Source of the DNA: Emydura subglobosa
Lineage: Eukaryota > Chordata > Testudines > Chelidae
Assembly (NCBI GenBank): GCA_007922225.1
Contig: ML679941.1
Span: 62,128,764-62,192,763 of the forward strand
Reading direction: 5' to 3'
DNA length: 64,000 bases
The notes under the pieces are model-generated. The model had not been told where the DNA came from. It ran no database searches and saw nothing but the letters and a program-made list of their open reading frames with translations. A program made the translations under genes and the position numbers. Below are positions 25,511 through 37,259 of the stretch, piece after piece. Numbering within the stretch: the stretch's first letter is position 1; each line of letters opens with the position of its first letter.

Positions 25511-25590
25511 TAAGTGACTTGCCCCAGGTTGCAAAGGAAGCTTCTGGTGAAGCAGCAAATTGAACTAGTCTATCTGGAGTCAAACCACAT
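25511..25590 (-). repeat. CORE-SINE/MIR, other half
   Basis: Continues the SINE from 24165: 'taagtgacttgccccaggtt', then 'agcagcaaattgaactag', the antisense of the tRNA-type B box. Diverged. Confidence 0.7.
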
Positions 25591-25604
25591 TACAAACCGT
25601 GGGC

Positions 25605-25955
25605 TAGATTGTGACTATATGATCTGCCCTGAAAAGGGGAAGTATGTTGTTGTGTTCCAAGAGCATGTGAGAAGGGATATTGTGACTGCTTATTTTCTCT
25701 GCTGCTTAGGGAAGAGAGTGAACAGCACTGGGGGCAGATCTGGTGCAGTATACAGTGCACAACATGCTGGCTCTGCTCACTTCTCACCCACACATGGGGG
25801 AGGTAGTAGCTCTATGGAGCCTGCTTCCCCTCCCAGGCTACTGCCCATGATATGGGTAGCTAGGACAAAAAACGAAGAGAGCACCTTACATCTCCTTACT
25901 CTATGGCAACTCTCTACTCCCTTGTGCAAGATTGGGGACATGATTTGGCCTTGAA
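25605..25955. repeat. Unclassified dispersed block
   Basis: Begins 'gggctagattgtgactatat' and ends 'gacatgatttggccttg'. A block at 51217-51650 has similar end words (catgattgtggc and agatttggcc). No protein domain seen. The assignment to one repeat family is tentative. Confidence 0.3.
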
Positions 25956-26988
25956 TTAGTACATATTAGCTATAGTACTAGATAATGTGTGCTATCAGGG
26001 ACAATATAATAGAATTTACAATATTAGTTACTTTAAGCAACTAATTTTTCTAAAAAAGCCAGAAACAAATGGAAATAGGGTATCACACACAGGAACTATA
26101 TCCCTGAAATTTGCAAACCACTTTAACATGCAGCTCAGTCAAGCCAGAGAAAAAAAATCTATTGACGCACTAGTTTAATAGTGTTGAAAAACAAATGCCC
26201 GTTTTAAAGTCATCCCTATAAAATACAAATCATTCCACTGTTATAATTGTCTAGAGGGCAAGGACACATTTTCTGAATTATAAACACGGCATTAGCCACA
26301 TAACTTCCATGATGGCAGCTATGCATCTGATCACATACACACACAAAAATTATTGCTTTATTGTTAATGTTCTTTGATAAAGTATAATAGAATAGTTGTG
26401 CTGTTTAAATAACCAATAAGATATGGTGAACCTGGTGATTATGATAGCCATAGTCTTAAACGAATGTGAATGTGATAAGTACTTTCAAACACTCCTGTCT
26501 TACAAACTCATCCACACTATTACGCTCTGACAGATCAGCTTATATAATTGGGACCTAAAAATCACTGCAATATATGGTTTGTATTAGGGACAGACATAGC
26601 TAAAATGTAACACGAGAAGAAACACAAAAGGAAAGTTTAGCATAATATTTCAAAAGTATATTGGAAGATGCACAAGCTGATTAGATGAGTTAACAAAAGA
26701 TGCAAATTCACCACAAAAATCCTTAAAGAAGTATAAATATGTAAAACATATTCTAAGCAATGTACTAGACTTTGGATAGTAATGCAAATAATTTAGCAGA
26801 CATTGAAAGAATAACAACTTAGAAGAATAACAGAAATTTACCACTGGAAAACCAGTTCTCTTGAATACATACAAGAAATTTGGTACAAGGAAATCATCTA
26901 GGTAAAACCCTGGCCCTATTAAAGTCAATGATAAAACTCCTGATGTTCCAATATTGTTTTTTAATCAACATAACTCAAATGAGAGATT

Positions 26989-26991
<3 letters not shown>

Positions 26992-27024
<33 letters not shown>
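26992..27024. repeat. Simple repeat (TA)n
   Basis: About 16 uninterrupted TA units. Confidence 0.95.
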
Positions 27025-27027
<3 letters not shown>

Positions 27028-27899
27028 GATATTACTAGTTCCAGCAATATTATGTGTGCTTAAAATCGCTGGAATCAGAAACATCTTTGAGATGAACTAT
27101 TTAAGTGCACTCACTCGGTGTGTTTGTCTGTTTATGTGTGTGTGCGCATGTGCACATGACTGCACACATGAATATATAAAAATTAATTAACATTTTTGCT
27201 GAAGGCTAGTAAATAAGATCTATTTAACACTGTTGCTTTATTGAAAAAAAGGGAAAATATCTTCCAAGTATCAGAAAAAAATGAATATCTGTAATAGTAA
27301 ATTTGTACTTTTACAGGCCAAATCAACATTAATGAAACCTGAATATCAGTCCTGAAAGAAAGAAGTTAATTAAGGACTTTATTTTATTCACTTTTCATTG
27401 TTAAGTTAATTTGTGACAACACATTAAAAAGCTGATATTAGCAATCAGAGGTACAATGATGGTAAGACTTGAATGTATAAGTCTCATGAGATAAAATCCT
27501 AATGTTAATGTAACTTGGAATACAATTATAACTATATAGTTATTATAGTTGTTATGGAACTAATTCAAGCAATACTGTAAAAATTTGTACTTTTTGTGCA
27601 TTTTTCTACTATCTTGTATCACCTTTAAAATACTAGCTCTATATCAGTGTAAGCAAATAAGAACTGCCTGCCACAAAATAGTTCATTTTCTTCTCTTTTC
27701 TCATCTGCCTTGGTTCCAATTAAAGAGGAAACAAGCTGCTCTGTATTTCAGTAGTACACTGAACTCCCTTAATAGCTTCTAAAAATACTTTTGTTGCTTG
27801 TTTTTGGTTACCATATGTAATAATATGCTTTATGGATGCTGACTATGTTTATTTAAAACTTTATATAGTATTCTGAGGATTAGTTGCTGAGCAAGATTA

Positions 27900-28815
27900 C
27901 TATGGAAATTGTCCTCACCGTGCAGAGGGCCCTTTGTCCGGCTAGATGGAGAAGGCTATTTGCCCTCCTTAACTACAGGGATGTGGCTTGTGCAGCAAGC
28001 TAGTGGAAAGAGGGCGTTGCCCTTTTTAAGGCCTCCCCCCAGAGGATTACCTCTTCCAGTTAGGAGGTAGGAAAACAGGACAGTGAAGCCTGGAAGGAAA
28101 GGGAGAGACGGACACTCTCACTTCCCCTCCCCCCCCGACTGGAAGGGAGCGGGGAGGTAAAGAGACAGGGGTGTATTTATATGCAGGGAAGTTCAAGAAA
28201 AGCCCTTTTTAACCCAGGACCAGAAGAGCAGCATCCACCCTCCTGCCCAGGAAAACAGTTCAAGTATAAAGTTTTATCATGATCCACTGAGGGCATTTTG
28301 CCTCTTTTCTTGCGGGGCTGGAGAGGAATTTTCCCTCACCACCAGATTGGCTTAGGCAAGGTGGGATTTTCACCTTCCCCACAGTGGATTGGAGACCTAT
28401 TAGGTTAGGAAACAGCACTTAGGTTGTGATGTTGCAACTCATTATGTAAACTGGTGATGGATGTCCAGTGCAGGTACTCCACTGGGAATAGATACGGATC
28501 AGATAAAAAAGTAGGTTGGTAAAGGATTTAAAGGAGGTAGACTTTAAAAGGAGTGAAAAAAAGGGGTTGGGGGCAAATCCAAACTGTACAGCAGGAAGTC
28601 TATCTTCCCTCCTTCATAGCCCCCCCGCCTTAACTCTCATACAAGGGAGGTGGTGGGGTCCCTGCAGCGGGATGGTTGGACAAGGATGGAAAAGGAGGAG
28701 GGATGATGGCAGCCCCCGAACATCGGGAAATAAGAATGGAATTACCTGCCCTGAACAATTTTATCTGTTGGGCATGTCCAGATACTTTAAGACTAAAGTT
28801 GTAGCCTAATTAAAA
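27900..28815. repeat. GC-rich unclassified block, probably a retroelement piece
   Basis: This ~900-base block is much richer in G and C than the flanking intron, and contains 'ccctttttaaggcctccccc', a C7 run and 'gaggaattttccctcaccac'. The last resembles sequence near LTR ends in sauropsid retroelements. I found no terminal repeats, target duplication or coding domain. Edges are set by the change in base composition. Confidence 0.35.
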
Positions 28816-29689
28816 CCACATCCAGTGCCTCCTGTTCTCCTTTTGGCATAGCCAGAAAAGCATCTATTGCAAATATTCACTAATGTCTGTCTGAAACTTC
28901 ATGAATTGGTGCTTGGGAATCATAAATGTGTTTTTATCATATTAGGCATATATATCATCAACACTTTTAGGTATCATTAAGACAGTAAATTACTGTCATC
29001 TTCGGTTGCTTCTGAGACAATCTTTACAGGAAATTTCCATTATGCACTGTAAAGCGCAGCACGGAAGATGAATACATTTATTTTATCTTTCTCCTCTGAG
29101 CTCTCAGTTACTGTAAATTCATATATTATTATGTATAATCTGCCAGTATCAATAAAATTGGTCTCATGGAATGTAAATGGGAATTAATAACCCAGTCTAA
29201 AGATATAAAATTCTCAATCAGTGCAGATGGGAACATGCATCTTGACTTGAGAGACCCATTTAATACATTTTGAAATGCACTGAACTACCAGATGATTGAA
29301 TAAATCAGATTTTCATTCTTTCCCTAGTGATAAAACAAGAGAAGCCTAAATTGTGATTAAAAATCAGTCCTTGTTCAAGAACACAGGGTTTTAGTAGGCA
29401 AAGAGAGGAAGATAGGTGTCCATAATGAGAGAGATATTGAACAAAAATTCTGAATTCCTTGCTGTTATACCAATGGATTGACACTAATATCAACCTATTT
29501 TTTTATGTGGAACCTTAGTTACATGGTTCTTGGCTGTGATATAATCAGGAGCAGATTTCAAGATGGATTTACATTTCTAACTTCAGGCACTCAAGTTAGC
29601 CAGATACATTTTAAATTGGTGAAATATTTTAAATCCCTCTCTTATGGATTTGTATGGCTCTCATTACTGTAGTATCTGAATGCTTCATA

Positions 29690-29880
29690 CTCTTATGGTC
29701 ACAACACTCATGAAAGATGTGATAATAGCACTTCCCTCATTTTATATATGGGGAACTGAGACACAAAGAGGCTAAGTGACTTGCCCAAGGTCACACAGGA
29801 AGCCTACGGTAGAGCAGGGAATTGAACCTGACTCTCACATGTCCTAAACTAGGCCCTTATCACTAGACCACTCTTCTCCT
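29690..29880 (-). repeat. CORE-SINE/MIR-type repeat, antisense
   Basis: Contains 'ggggaactgagacacaaaga', 'gtgacttgcccaaggtcaca', 'gtagagcagggaattgaacc' and 'cttatcactagaccactctt' in antisense MIR order, including the B-box complement. Confidence 0.8.
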
Positions 29881-30398
29881 CTAAACAACAATGAATACTA
29901 TCTAAAGAAGGGTGATCTTTTCTAAGTTCTAATTAAGGACCAATGATCTTATAAAGAAGTCCTTACTGAGACAAAACTCATCCAACAAATGTTAATGTTA
30001 ATAAGATTTTAAATGATTTAAGATTTAATGATTTTAAATTTTAAATGTTAATAAGATTTTAAATGAGTAGGATTTCATGATTATACCCTTAGCTAAAGCA
30101 CAATGGTGAGTATGAAGTTACAGCTGAAAATATATCCTGAACTTGTATAATGTAAACCTACAATATTAGGAAGCTTTTTAGAATGAATTGTAATGAACGT
30201 TATGACTCTGTCACTGTGCTCTATGTTGCAACAGGAACCACATCAAACTATCAAATCTTTTGCTTCTCAGAGCTATCGGGATGATATATAACATCACATA
30301 ATCACAGATATGGGATACTTCTGAGCAGTAACCTAAAGTGCATTATAATTAGATTTTTTTAAAATTAGTGACAAGAATCACAATTTGATGATATAAAG

Positions 30399-31456
30399 CA
30401 GTGTTTCTCAACCTTTTAAGTCGCAAGTCCCCCCTAATTTCTGAAAATGTTCATAAGTACCCCAACACTCAGTTTTCCACTCTGAGAAATACAATCTTTT
30501 TCTCCTTTACCGCTGGATGACTGTATTTCTCATAAAACAGGTGAGTTCTGAATTCTGCAGTGCTGTGTGGCTGTGGCAGATCACAAAATCCCCTGCTGTT
30601 TCTCCCCTCCTTTCTCCTCCCCTTCCTCCATATTGGAGCAAAGGTCAAGGCCAGCCAATAATTATGGCCTGATGGCAAGGTCACATGATGTTCTCCTCAG
30701 ACAGGCAGGAACTTGTGAGGTATGCGCAGGCACTAGTGGCCTACCAGAGTGGATAGCAGTGTTCCCCATGGCCGTCCCTAGGGAAGTGCGGGCCTGGGGC
30801 AAATCACATTGTGTGGGCCCTTCTTAAGATTTTTATACTGGTAAAATCTGGTGCTGTCATAGTTGTCAATTTCGCTTCTCAGCTACAGCAGTGAAATTGA
30901 CAAGTAAGCCGGGCTCCAGGACTGGACAAGCCACTGGGTTTTCCACCTGGCTTTCTGGACAACAGGCTTTGAGCCGGGGAGGGAAGCTGTCACCTGGGCA
31001 AGTTGCAGGCGGCTACCGCCTGGCTGCCAGCCTGGGAGGTGGGCGACTGCCACCTGCTCTGAGCTGGGCAGAGGAGGCTTCCATGCAGGCTAGGACCTGG
31101 GGATGTGGGCAGGTGACAGGCAGCTGCTGTCCATCTACAAGCCAGGGTACAGAAGGCTGTCTCTTGGTTCAGAGTCAGGGCACAGGTGGCAGCCACCCAG
31201 CTGCAAGCCCAGCTCTCAAGGTGCAGGAGGCTGCTGCTGGGCTCCAACCTGGGAGCTGGGACCAGGTGGGACACGGGCGGCTGCCACCTGGCTTCCCAAA
31301 AAGCTGGGACTGGGCGGGAAGTGGGCGGCTGTCGCCTGGCTTCCCCAGAAGTCGGCAGTTGCCGCCTGCCTCCCTTCACGGGATTTTTCACTGTGTATCC
31401 CCTGCCTGTGTCTCGCGTACCCCAGGGATACGCGTATCACAGGTTGAGAAACTATG
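30399..31456. mobile_element. hAT-like non-autonomous transposon, 1058 bp, GC-rich core
   Basis: The ends are inverted (cagtgtttctcaaccttt at the left; aggttgagaaactatg at the right). They are flanked by an exact 8-base duplication ATATAAAG (30391-30398 and 31457-31464), which is the hAT signature. The core from about 30940 to 31390 is a GC-rich array of related words (gcggctgccacctggcttcc and variants). Open frames of 100-190 codons in it come from this repeat structure. I see no transposase. Confidence 0.88.
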
Positions 31457-32143
31457 ATATAAAGTACCTATTTCCTGAAAACCCTGTTTCTCCTCTGTTT
31501 CTGCTCTGTAAAGTTTATCCACTAAGAAGCATGTGAGCCAGTCAAACTTAGAAGCAGATTTAGTGCCATTGAATGAATTAGACAAAGATCACAGGTGAGG
31601 AAAAATGCAGGAACAGTAGAAAGAGAATGGGGAATTTCAGTGGGAAATGTGACCAATAGCAAGAAGACCGGCCAAGGTATGCTATATGACCAAAATACCG
31701 AGTCAGAGATTGGAAAATTGAAGGGCTGTTACACTGAGTTTTGAGAAACTCCTGGATCATGATATTAAGACAAGCTCATTAGTGTGGGAACAGAAACCAT
31801 CACCCTTCTATTTTCATTAATTAAGGGTATGCTGTTAGCAATTTTGCCCTAATACAGCAAAGTATTTAAGCACGTGCTTAACTTTAAGCATGTGAGTAAA
31901 TCCATTGAAGATGATAACTCTAAGGAAACAACAAAGCTTGTGTTAATGGATTTCCTTTTAATTTAGATCATGATTATACCAAATTCCTGACAAATATGCT
32001 CACTACTATAGTAAAATTGAATGGAAAGATTCTGCCAGTGCAAAAGAGGAATAAGCAGTTTGGAAAACAAAAAAGAAGCAAAAACATAAACACAAAAATG
32101 AGTGTGGAACAGTAATCTTGGCCTGATACAATTAATTTCTTAC

Positions 32144-32298
32144 TGAGCTGTCCAAGTCGAGCCTTCTCTTTTTTACCGAACAAACGTCCTATTGAAGACT
32201 TGATTCCTTTTTTCTTGGGAGCTTTGTGTAGGGAGTCCTGGCTGCTACTGGCACTGCCAAGACCAATACTTTCTGGCTCCAATGAAGCAGGCAAACTA
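32144..32298 (-). CDS. PPFIA2: PPFIA2 exon, conserved linker before SAM1
   Basis: The 155-base exon starts with one base of a split Ser codon. It has 51 codons beginning [20 protein letters not shown], continuing [17 protein letters not shown] and ending KEKARLGQL, then one base of a split Arg codon. The acceptor is ataattgatag|TAGTTTG and the donor CAGCTCA|gtaaga. The [20 protein letters not shown] stretch is highly conserved among liprin-alpha proteins and strongly basic. If the donor were ignored, the frame would run into intron for a few dozen codons, but that is not liprin sequence. Confidence 0.97.
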
Positions 32299-33714
32299 CT
32301 ATCAATTATAAAAAAAAAAGAGAGAGAGAGAGAGACAGGTAACATGTTATTGGCCTGGCTATGTTTCATTTTCTCCCAAACAGCTGTGCAAACAGATTAT
32401 GTGGAATCTACTAAGAGTCTCTTCACACATAGAACAATGTATCAATAATTGATATTTTCTTTCCTGTACAGTTTAACAACATATAGAACAGCACAATGTC
32501 TAATTTTCTAGTTTCAGTCAAACTGACCCAATCCACGAAAAATGGCAGAAAAGAAATAAAACATAAAGAGTCTTTCAAATTTGTTTTGCTAAAAACAATG
32601 ATGGGAAAATGTACAAAGCACAACAATATACAGTTTCCCAAATGAAATTTGAGGAAGATTTATTTCTAAAGAAAAATATATCAATGATAGACTTTTTTAT
32701 CTTATTTACATTGTGTACTTAGACAATTACAGAAAATAAATTTCAGTCAAATAATTACTCTTTGTTTCCCTCTTTAAACAAATACAACATACATTCTTGA
32801 CTATATGATTAAATCAAAGCAATTAATATTTTAGGAATGTATTAAACTGTGAAGCAAACACATTTACATGACAGGCTACTTAATGGATTAAACTTTAAAA
32901 AGGAATATTTTGTAAAACAGATTACTATATATTCTATATGGATACATTCAGCATTTGCTACAGGGAAGAACACATTTAACAGAAGTTGCCACACATGTTA
33001 TCTCAGTTAATGAAGTTATTTCCGGTGCCCAGCATTCGATTCCATAGTGTAATAACAGCTGACAACTATTTGTATTTTAGTGGTGCATACTCTGTATTGT
33101 ATATTTATTACACCTGTCAATGACCAAGCAAATTCCAATTGGCTAAGATGCAGCCATGTGACTAAAAGAGTTGATTACCTTTGCCATCTTAAAATAATCA
33201 ACTATAATTAATTAAGGTTTGTATCAAATAACACTGATCAGCATATAACTATAACACAACAGTCAGGAGGACACAACCATTTGCAAATATTTCAAGACTA
33301 AACATCAGGGGAGAATTAGAGTGACAAAAGGGGATATCATAATTAAGTTTTATGGGATGAAATTAAAAATAGGAAAATTTAGGCTGTGTATCAGGTAAAA
33401 CCTATAAAATGTCCCAAGAGCACTGTTGAAATCCTCAATATTTGTGATATTTGAAGTTAGACTTGACAAACACCTGTGAATGTATAGTAGGGAACAACAA
33501 TCTTTCAAAATGAATTTGTTTTTTTTTTCTTGGGTGAAATTCTGATCCCATTAAAGTCAATGACAAAAAGTCCATCTCCTTCCATGGATAATTCCTATCA
33601 TTCATGCTGAGCCCCATTGCTTAACATCCTGAGCAGACACTTTATGGAACAAAACATGAAAGCAATTTCCAACAAGTGCAATATCACTTTGTTAACAAAA
33701 GTAAAATCAGAGAC

Positions 33715-33985
33715 TCTTAGAAGTGTAGGCTTGGAAGGGACCTTGAGAGGTCATCTTGTCCAGTCCCCTGCACTGAGGCAGGGCTAAGTATTATCTCTAG
33801 ACCATCCCTGACAGGTGTTTGTCTAACTTGCTCTTAAAAATCTCCATGGAGATTCCACAACCTCCCTAGACAATTTATTCCTCTGCTTAACAGCCCTGAT
33901 AGAAAGTTTTTCTTAATGTCCAACCTAAACCACCCTTACTGCAATTTGAGACCATTGCTTCTTATCCTATCCTCAGAGGACACAA
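33715..33985 (-). mobile_element. CR1 LINE 3' end, antisense
   Basis: Reads 'ggcttggaagggaccttgag', 'gtccagtcccctgcactgag' and 'cttattgc'-type CR1 3' UTR sequence in antisense orientation. Only about 270 bases are present. It is similar to the ends of the copies at 6594 and 41286. Confidence 0.88.
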
Positions 33986-34190
33986 TTTATACTGGCAAAA
34001 ATGCTTCAGCTTGTATGGCTTATACTGCTTCCCCAAGCTAAATAAACTATTCTGGCAAAAGTTTTATACTGGTATAATTGTCTCTACATTAGGACTTTCG
34101 GCAAGCACAGAAGTGTCATTACAGATCAGAACCTAGCTGACATAACTACACTGGCAAAAGTTTTTAGTGCGTAGACCTGGCTTTAATGAG
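33986..34190. mobile_element. Fragment of a small DNA transposon (probable)
   Basis: Repeated 'tactggcaaaa' and 'ctacactggcaaaag' words, ending 'gcgtagacctggctt', resemble the 'tacact...gtagac' ends of small sauropsid DNA transposons. It starts where the CR1 tail stops. Family and exact ends are not resolved. Confidence 0.4.
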
Positions 34191-34448
34191 TCCACTCACC
34201 CCTCTTCTCAGTTTACTCATCCCCTATATCCATATCAAGCTGTCTCTTGGCCATCTGCAAAATACATGATTCTTTTATGTACAGGTACTTCTTGCCCTGA
34301 ATTCCCCTTGTCCTTGCCTTTTCCTCCATCCACCAGGATTATCATCATTTAACAGCACTCTTTCAGGTGACTATTAAAATGAGGTTCCTATTCTAAGGTA
34401 GTTATAACAAAGTTAGACCAAAGATATGACATAAAAGGGAAACAGACA

Positions 34449-34485
34449 TTAATAATAATAATAATAATAATAGTAATAATATTTT
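34449..34485. repeat. Simple repeat (ATA/TAA)n
   Basis: Uninterrupted trinucleotide run with one substitution (tagtaat). Confidence 0.9.
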
Positions 34486-34667
34486 TAGCACCAACATAAC
34501 ACTTAGGATTGTAGAAATGAAAAAGATAAAGACATTCTCTGACCTGAAGGACAAACAATCTCAAAGTGAAATCAGGATGTACTGGGAAATCAGAAGAATC
34601 ATATAATTTCAAAAGGATATAACATGGCAAAGTTGTGAATTTCTGACTCATGTTATGAGCTTCTTAC

Positions 34668-34798
34668 CTTCTGGCATCATTGTGGTATGAAGAAGGAAGG
34701 GTATGAGTCATCCTGATGGCTCTGGGTGTTGAAGGAGGAGAAGTTTCACATTTTATTGTGGCTTTATCTTCACGTCCATCTTCTTCAACCACTGCAAT
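34668..34798 (-). CDS. PPFIA2: PPFIA2 exon, Ser/Pro linker
   Basis: The 131-base exon has 43 codons plus two bases of a split Ser codon. It begins IAVVEEDGREDKATIKCETS, continues PPSTPRAIRMTHTLPSSY and ends HNDAR. The acceptor is gactggtag|ATTGCA and the donor CCAGAAG|gtaaga. The match to human liprin-alpha-2 is close (human PPPTPRAL). The SPPSTPR stretch offers proline-directed phosphorylation sites, which is inference. Confidence 0.96.
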
Positions 34799-35159
34799 CT
34801 ACCAGTCAAATATTTCAGTGAAAGTATACATCAGCTTTTCAAGACTTCTGGAAATTTCAGGAAGTATTTCAAATATTTGACAAATGATCAGATTTGGAAT
34901 CAACTGAATTTTTCTGAGCAAATGTTAGGATTATGTAAAAACTCCCTTAAAGTATTAATAAAAAGACCATATAGTCTATTTCTGCCAACTTAAAATATAT
35001 ATTGTAAATGAAAGAAATCATGCTTAGAGAAGTAGACTGTTCCTGTTATGCAGAATAGGCTTGATCCTGCAAAGACCTTAGCATACAAATAACTTTATGC
35101 ACAAGTAGACCTACTGAACTCAGTGGGACTTCTTATGTATTCAAAGTTTCTCTTCGTCA

Positions 35160-35347
35160 GCCAACCGGGTCAAGGGTGGTCTAGCCTAGTGGTCAGAGTG
35201 GGTGTCAGGCCTATTGGCTAGAGTCAGAGCTGTAGTTAGGAGTCAAAACCAAGGTTCAAACTGGAAGGCAGGAACTGGATACCAGAGCCAACGGTTGAGG
35301 CAAAGGGCAGGAACTAGAGTGAGCAGGGTATCAGGCAAGGAGGGGTT
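35160..35347. repeat. Unclassified repeat, left part, split by the LTR element
   Basis: Contains repeated 'ggcaggaac' and 'ggtcagagt' type words. Similar 'ggcaggagcagcaggaac' words resume at 38757-39010, just past the LTR element. This indicates that a GC-richer repeat was the target of the LTR insertion. I cannot assign a family. Confidence 0.5.
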
Positions 35348-35525
35348 TGTTGTGTATTTTGTGTCTTGCCTAATTGTCTAGGTTGTCATAGCAACAGAGC
35401 TTAGCTTGTTGCCATAGCAGTAGAGTTAGACTATTAGGAGACAGCTCAGCCAGTCCTGGCTGGTTTTAGTGTTAGTTCAATAGAGATGTTTCCTGTGTTG
35501 CATCTCTCTGTGATCCTGTGCTGAT
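35348..35525 (+). repeat. 5' LTR of the Ty3/gypsy-type element
   Basis: Starts tgttgtgtattttgtgtctt and ends ctgtgctgat. It is 178 bases long against 154 for the 3' LTR. The difference is an extra ~26-base piece containing a second copy of the 'gttgccatagca' motif, near 35385-35425. The copies are otherwise similar with scattered substitutions, showing an old insertion. Confidence 0.9.
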
Positions 35526-35699
35526 TTCTCTCTCTGAATACAAGCAATTAAAAAGAATGCTAAATTCCCACTGTTTGTATTGGAAGGCAATTACCCAGCC
35601 TCAATGGGAAGGTCATGGCTTAGGAAGATTCAGCTGAACTGGGCAGAAGTGCACAAGATGGCTAAAGAAGAAACAGGTCTGACAGCTATATTAAAGTAA

Positions 35700-36637
35700 C
35701 ATGCTGCTGTTTTTGGAGAGGACCTGGGAAGTATGAAGGGAATCACTCTGAAATGGAACATTAAGCCTGACAGCCAACCAAAATGTCTGAAAGCCAGAAC
35801 TGTGCTATATGCCATCAGGCCAAAGGTTGAAGTGGACCTGGAACGCCTGGTCAAAAACAGCATCCTAGAACCAGTTACTCACAGTCAATGGCAACCCCAA
35901 TCGTTCCAGTATCGAAGAAAGATGGCTCCATTTGGATTTGTGGGGATTTTAAGGTCACTGTTAACCCGGTGTTGTGTGCAGAGCAATACCCTCCTCCCTG
36001 CATCAATGACCTCTTTGCGGGCTTGGCTGGTGGACAAAAGTTTAGTAAGATTGATTTGAGTCAGACGCATTTACAGATGCACATCAATGAGAAGTCCCAA
36101 GAGCTGTCGACTATCATGACACAGAAAGGACTGTACTGATACTGTTGCTTGCTCTTCAGAATAACGTCTGCTCCTGCTTTGTTCCAGAGGGCTATGGAGC
36201 AGATCTTGAGTCGTTTGCCAGGAGTCCAGTGCTATTTTGACGACATCCTGGTCCCTGGCAAGAATGAGGAGGATCACCTTAAGAACTTGGAGGCTGCCCT
36301 ACAAAGACTGGAAGAGTATGGCATACGAGTCCGCAAAGACAAATGTGTATTCATCCAGCCCTCTGTTGAATATTTGGGACATATCATAGATGCTACTGGC
36401 CTTCGTAAGGCTCCTGCAAAAGTCATGGCTATTGTGAAAGCTCCACCTCCTCAAAACATAAGCCAACTTTGCTCTTTTTTAGAGCTATTAAACTATTATG
36501 GAAAGTTTATTCCACAGTTAGTAACACTACTAAAACCACTACATGAACTCCTTCACCGGAAAAAAGTCTGGAAGTGGACTGAAGCCTGTGATGTTGCATT
36601 TAACAAGGCTAAATTCAGAGGTTCTGACGCATTTTGA
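35700..36637 (+). pseudogene. Ty3/gypsy reverse transcriptase remnant
   Basis: The N-terminal part (near 35733-35900) is in one frame. The rest (35888-36637) is in another, with an in-frame stop near 36137. Visible landmarks are the VSKKDGS region near 35905 and the catalytic YFDDIL motif near 36233-36250. The LGHIIDATG segment follows near 36376. The reading is broken, so no active enzyme can be made. Confidence 0.9.
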
Positions 36638-36656
36638 GCCATCCTTACCTCTATAG

Positions 36657-37111
36657 TTGGCCTGCGATGCCTCCCTTTATGGAGTGGGAGCGGTCGTGTC
36701 ACACATTATGCTTTCAGGACAGGAAAGACCCATTGATTTTGTCTCATGCACCTTCATCAAAGCAGAAACTAACTATGCCCAAATCGAACATGAAACATTC
36801 AGAATTCGGAAATTTCACCAGTACCTGTTTGGACAGAAGTTCACACTTTTCACCAACCATCAACATCTAACATCAATTTTTGGACCCTGCACAGGCATTC
36901 CACCATAGGCTGCTAGTTGTATACAATGATGGGCATTGTTGCATTCTGCACACACGAGATCAAATATCGGAAATCCACTCTGCACTGCAATGCAGATGGT
37001 CTCTCAAGGCTGCCTTTACCAGTTAAACGTCAAGATATGGGCCAGAACTTTGAACAGATAGAGAACTACTTTGAAAAGGTAGAGAACACACCCATCACTG
37101 CTACTCAGTAA
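36657..37111 (+). pseudogene. Ty3/gypsy RNase H remnant and connection region
   Basis: The CDASLYGVGAVVS segment near 36660 is the RNase H start with its catalytic Asp. The E of 'HETFRIRKFHQYL' follows near 36795, and an NADGLSRLP motif near 36990 closes the domain. A frame change near 36910 separates the last part. Confidence 0.85.
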
Positions 37112-37259
37112 AGAAGGCAATTCGTGATGATCCAGTACTGTCCCAAGTTATGGACCTAGTGATGCATGGAACATCTTTATGGGATTCTCAGGTCTCACCC
37201 AACCTTCTTCCCTACATATCCAAGAGGATGAAGTTATCAACCCATTCTGGTTGCTTGTT

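Larger units (their letters stand above)
23836..32143 (-). other. PPFIA2 intron, 8308 bp
   Basis: Contains the nested CR1/transposon/SINE group at 24085-25590, an unclassified block at 25605-25955, a (TA)n run near 26992, a GC-rich unclassified block at 27900-28815, a SINE at 29690-29880 and the hAT-like element at 30399-31456. The rest is AT-rich. No other exon found. Confidence 0.6.
32299..34667 (-). other. PPFIA2 intron, 2369 bp
   Basis: AT-rich. It contains an (AG)n run at about 32319-32335 in the pyrimidine tract region of the next acceptor, an antisense CR1 tail at 33715-33985 followed by a probable DNA-transposon fragment, and an (ATA)n run near 34449-34485. No extra exon found. Confidence 0.6.

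Noticed and set aside
25514..25954. 146-codon open frame
   Set aside because: It starts inside a SINE half and runs through an unclassified repeat block. No domain or initiation context.
30891..31457. 188-codon open frame on the plus strand
   Set aside because: It coincides with the GC-rich repeat array of the hAT-like element, and the opposite strand is open too. The frame comes from the repeat structure, not from a gene.
31974..32369. 131-codon frame extending the PPFIA2 exon on both sides
   Set aside because: Only 32144-32298 matches liprin-alpha. Beyond the clear donor and acceptor the reading is intron, although intron retention cannot be excluded.
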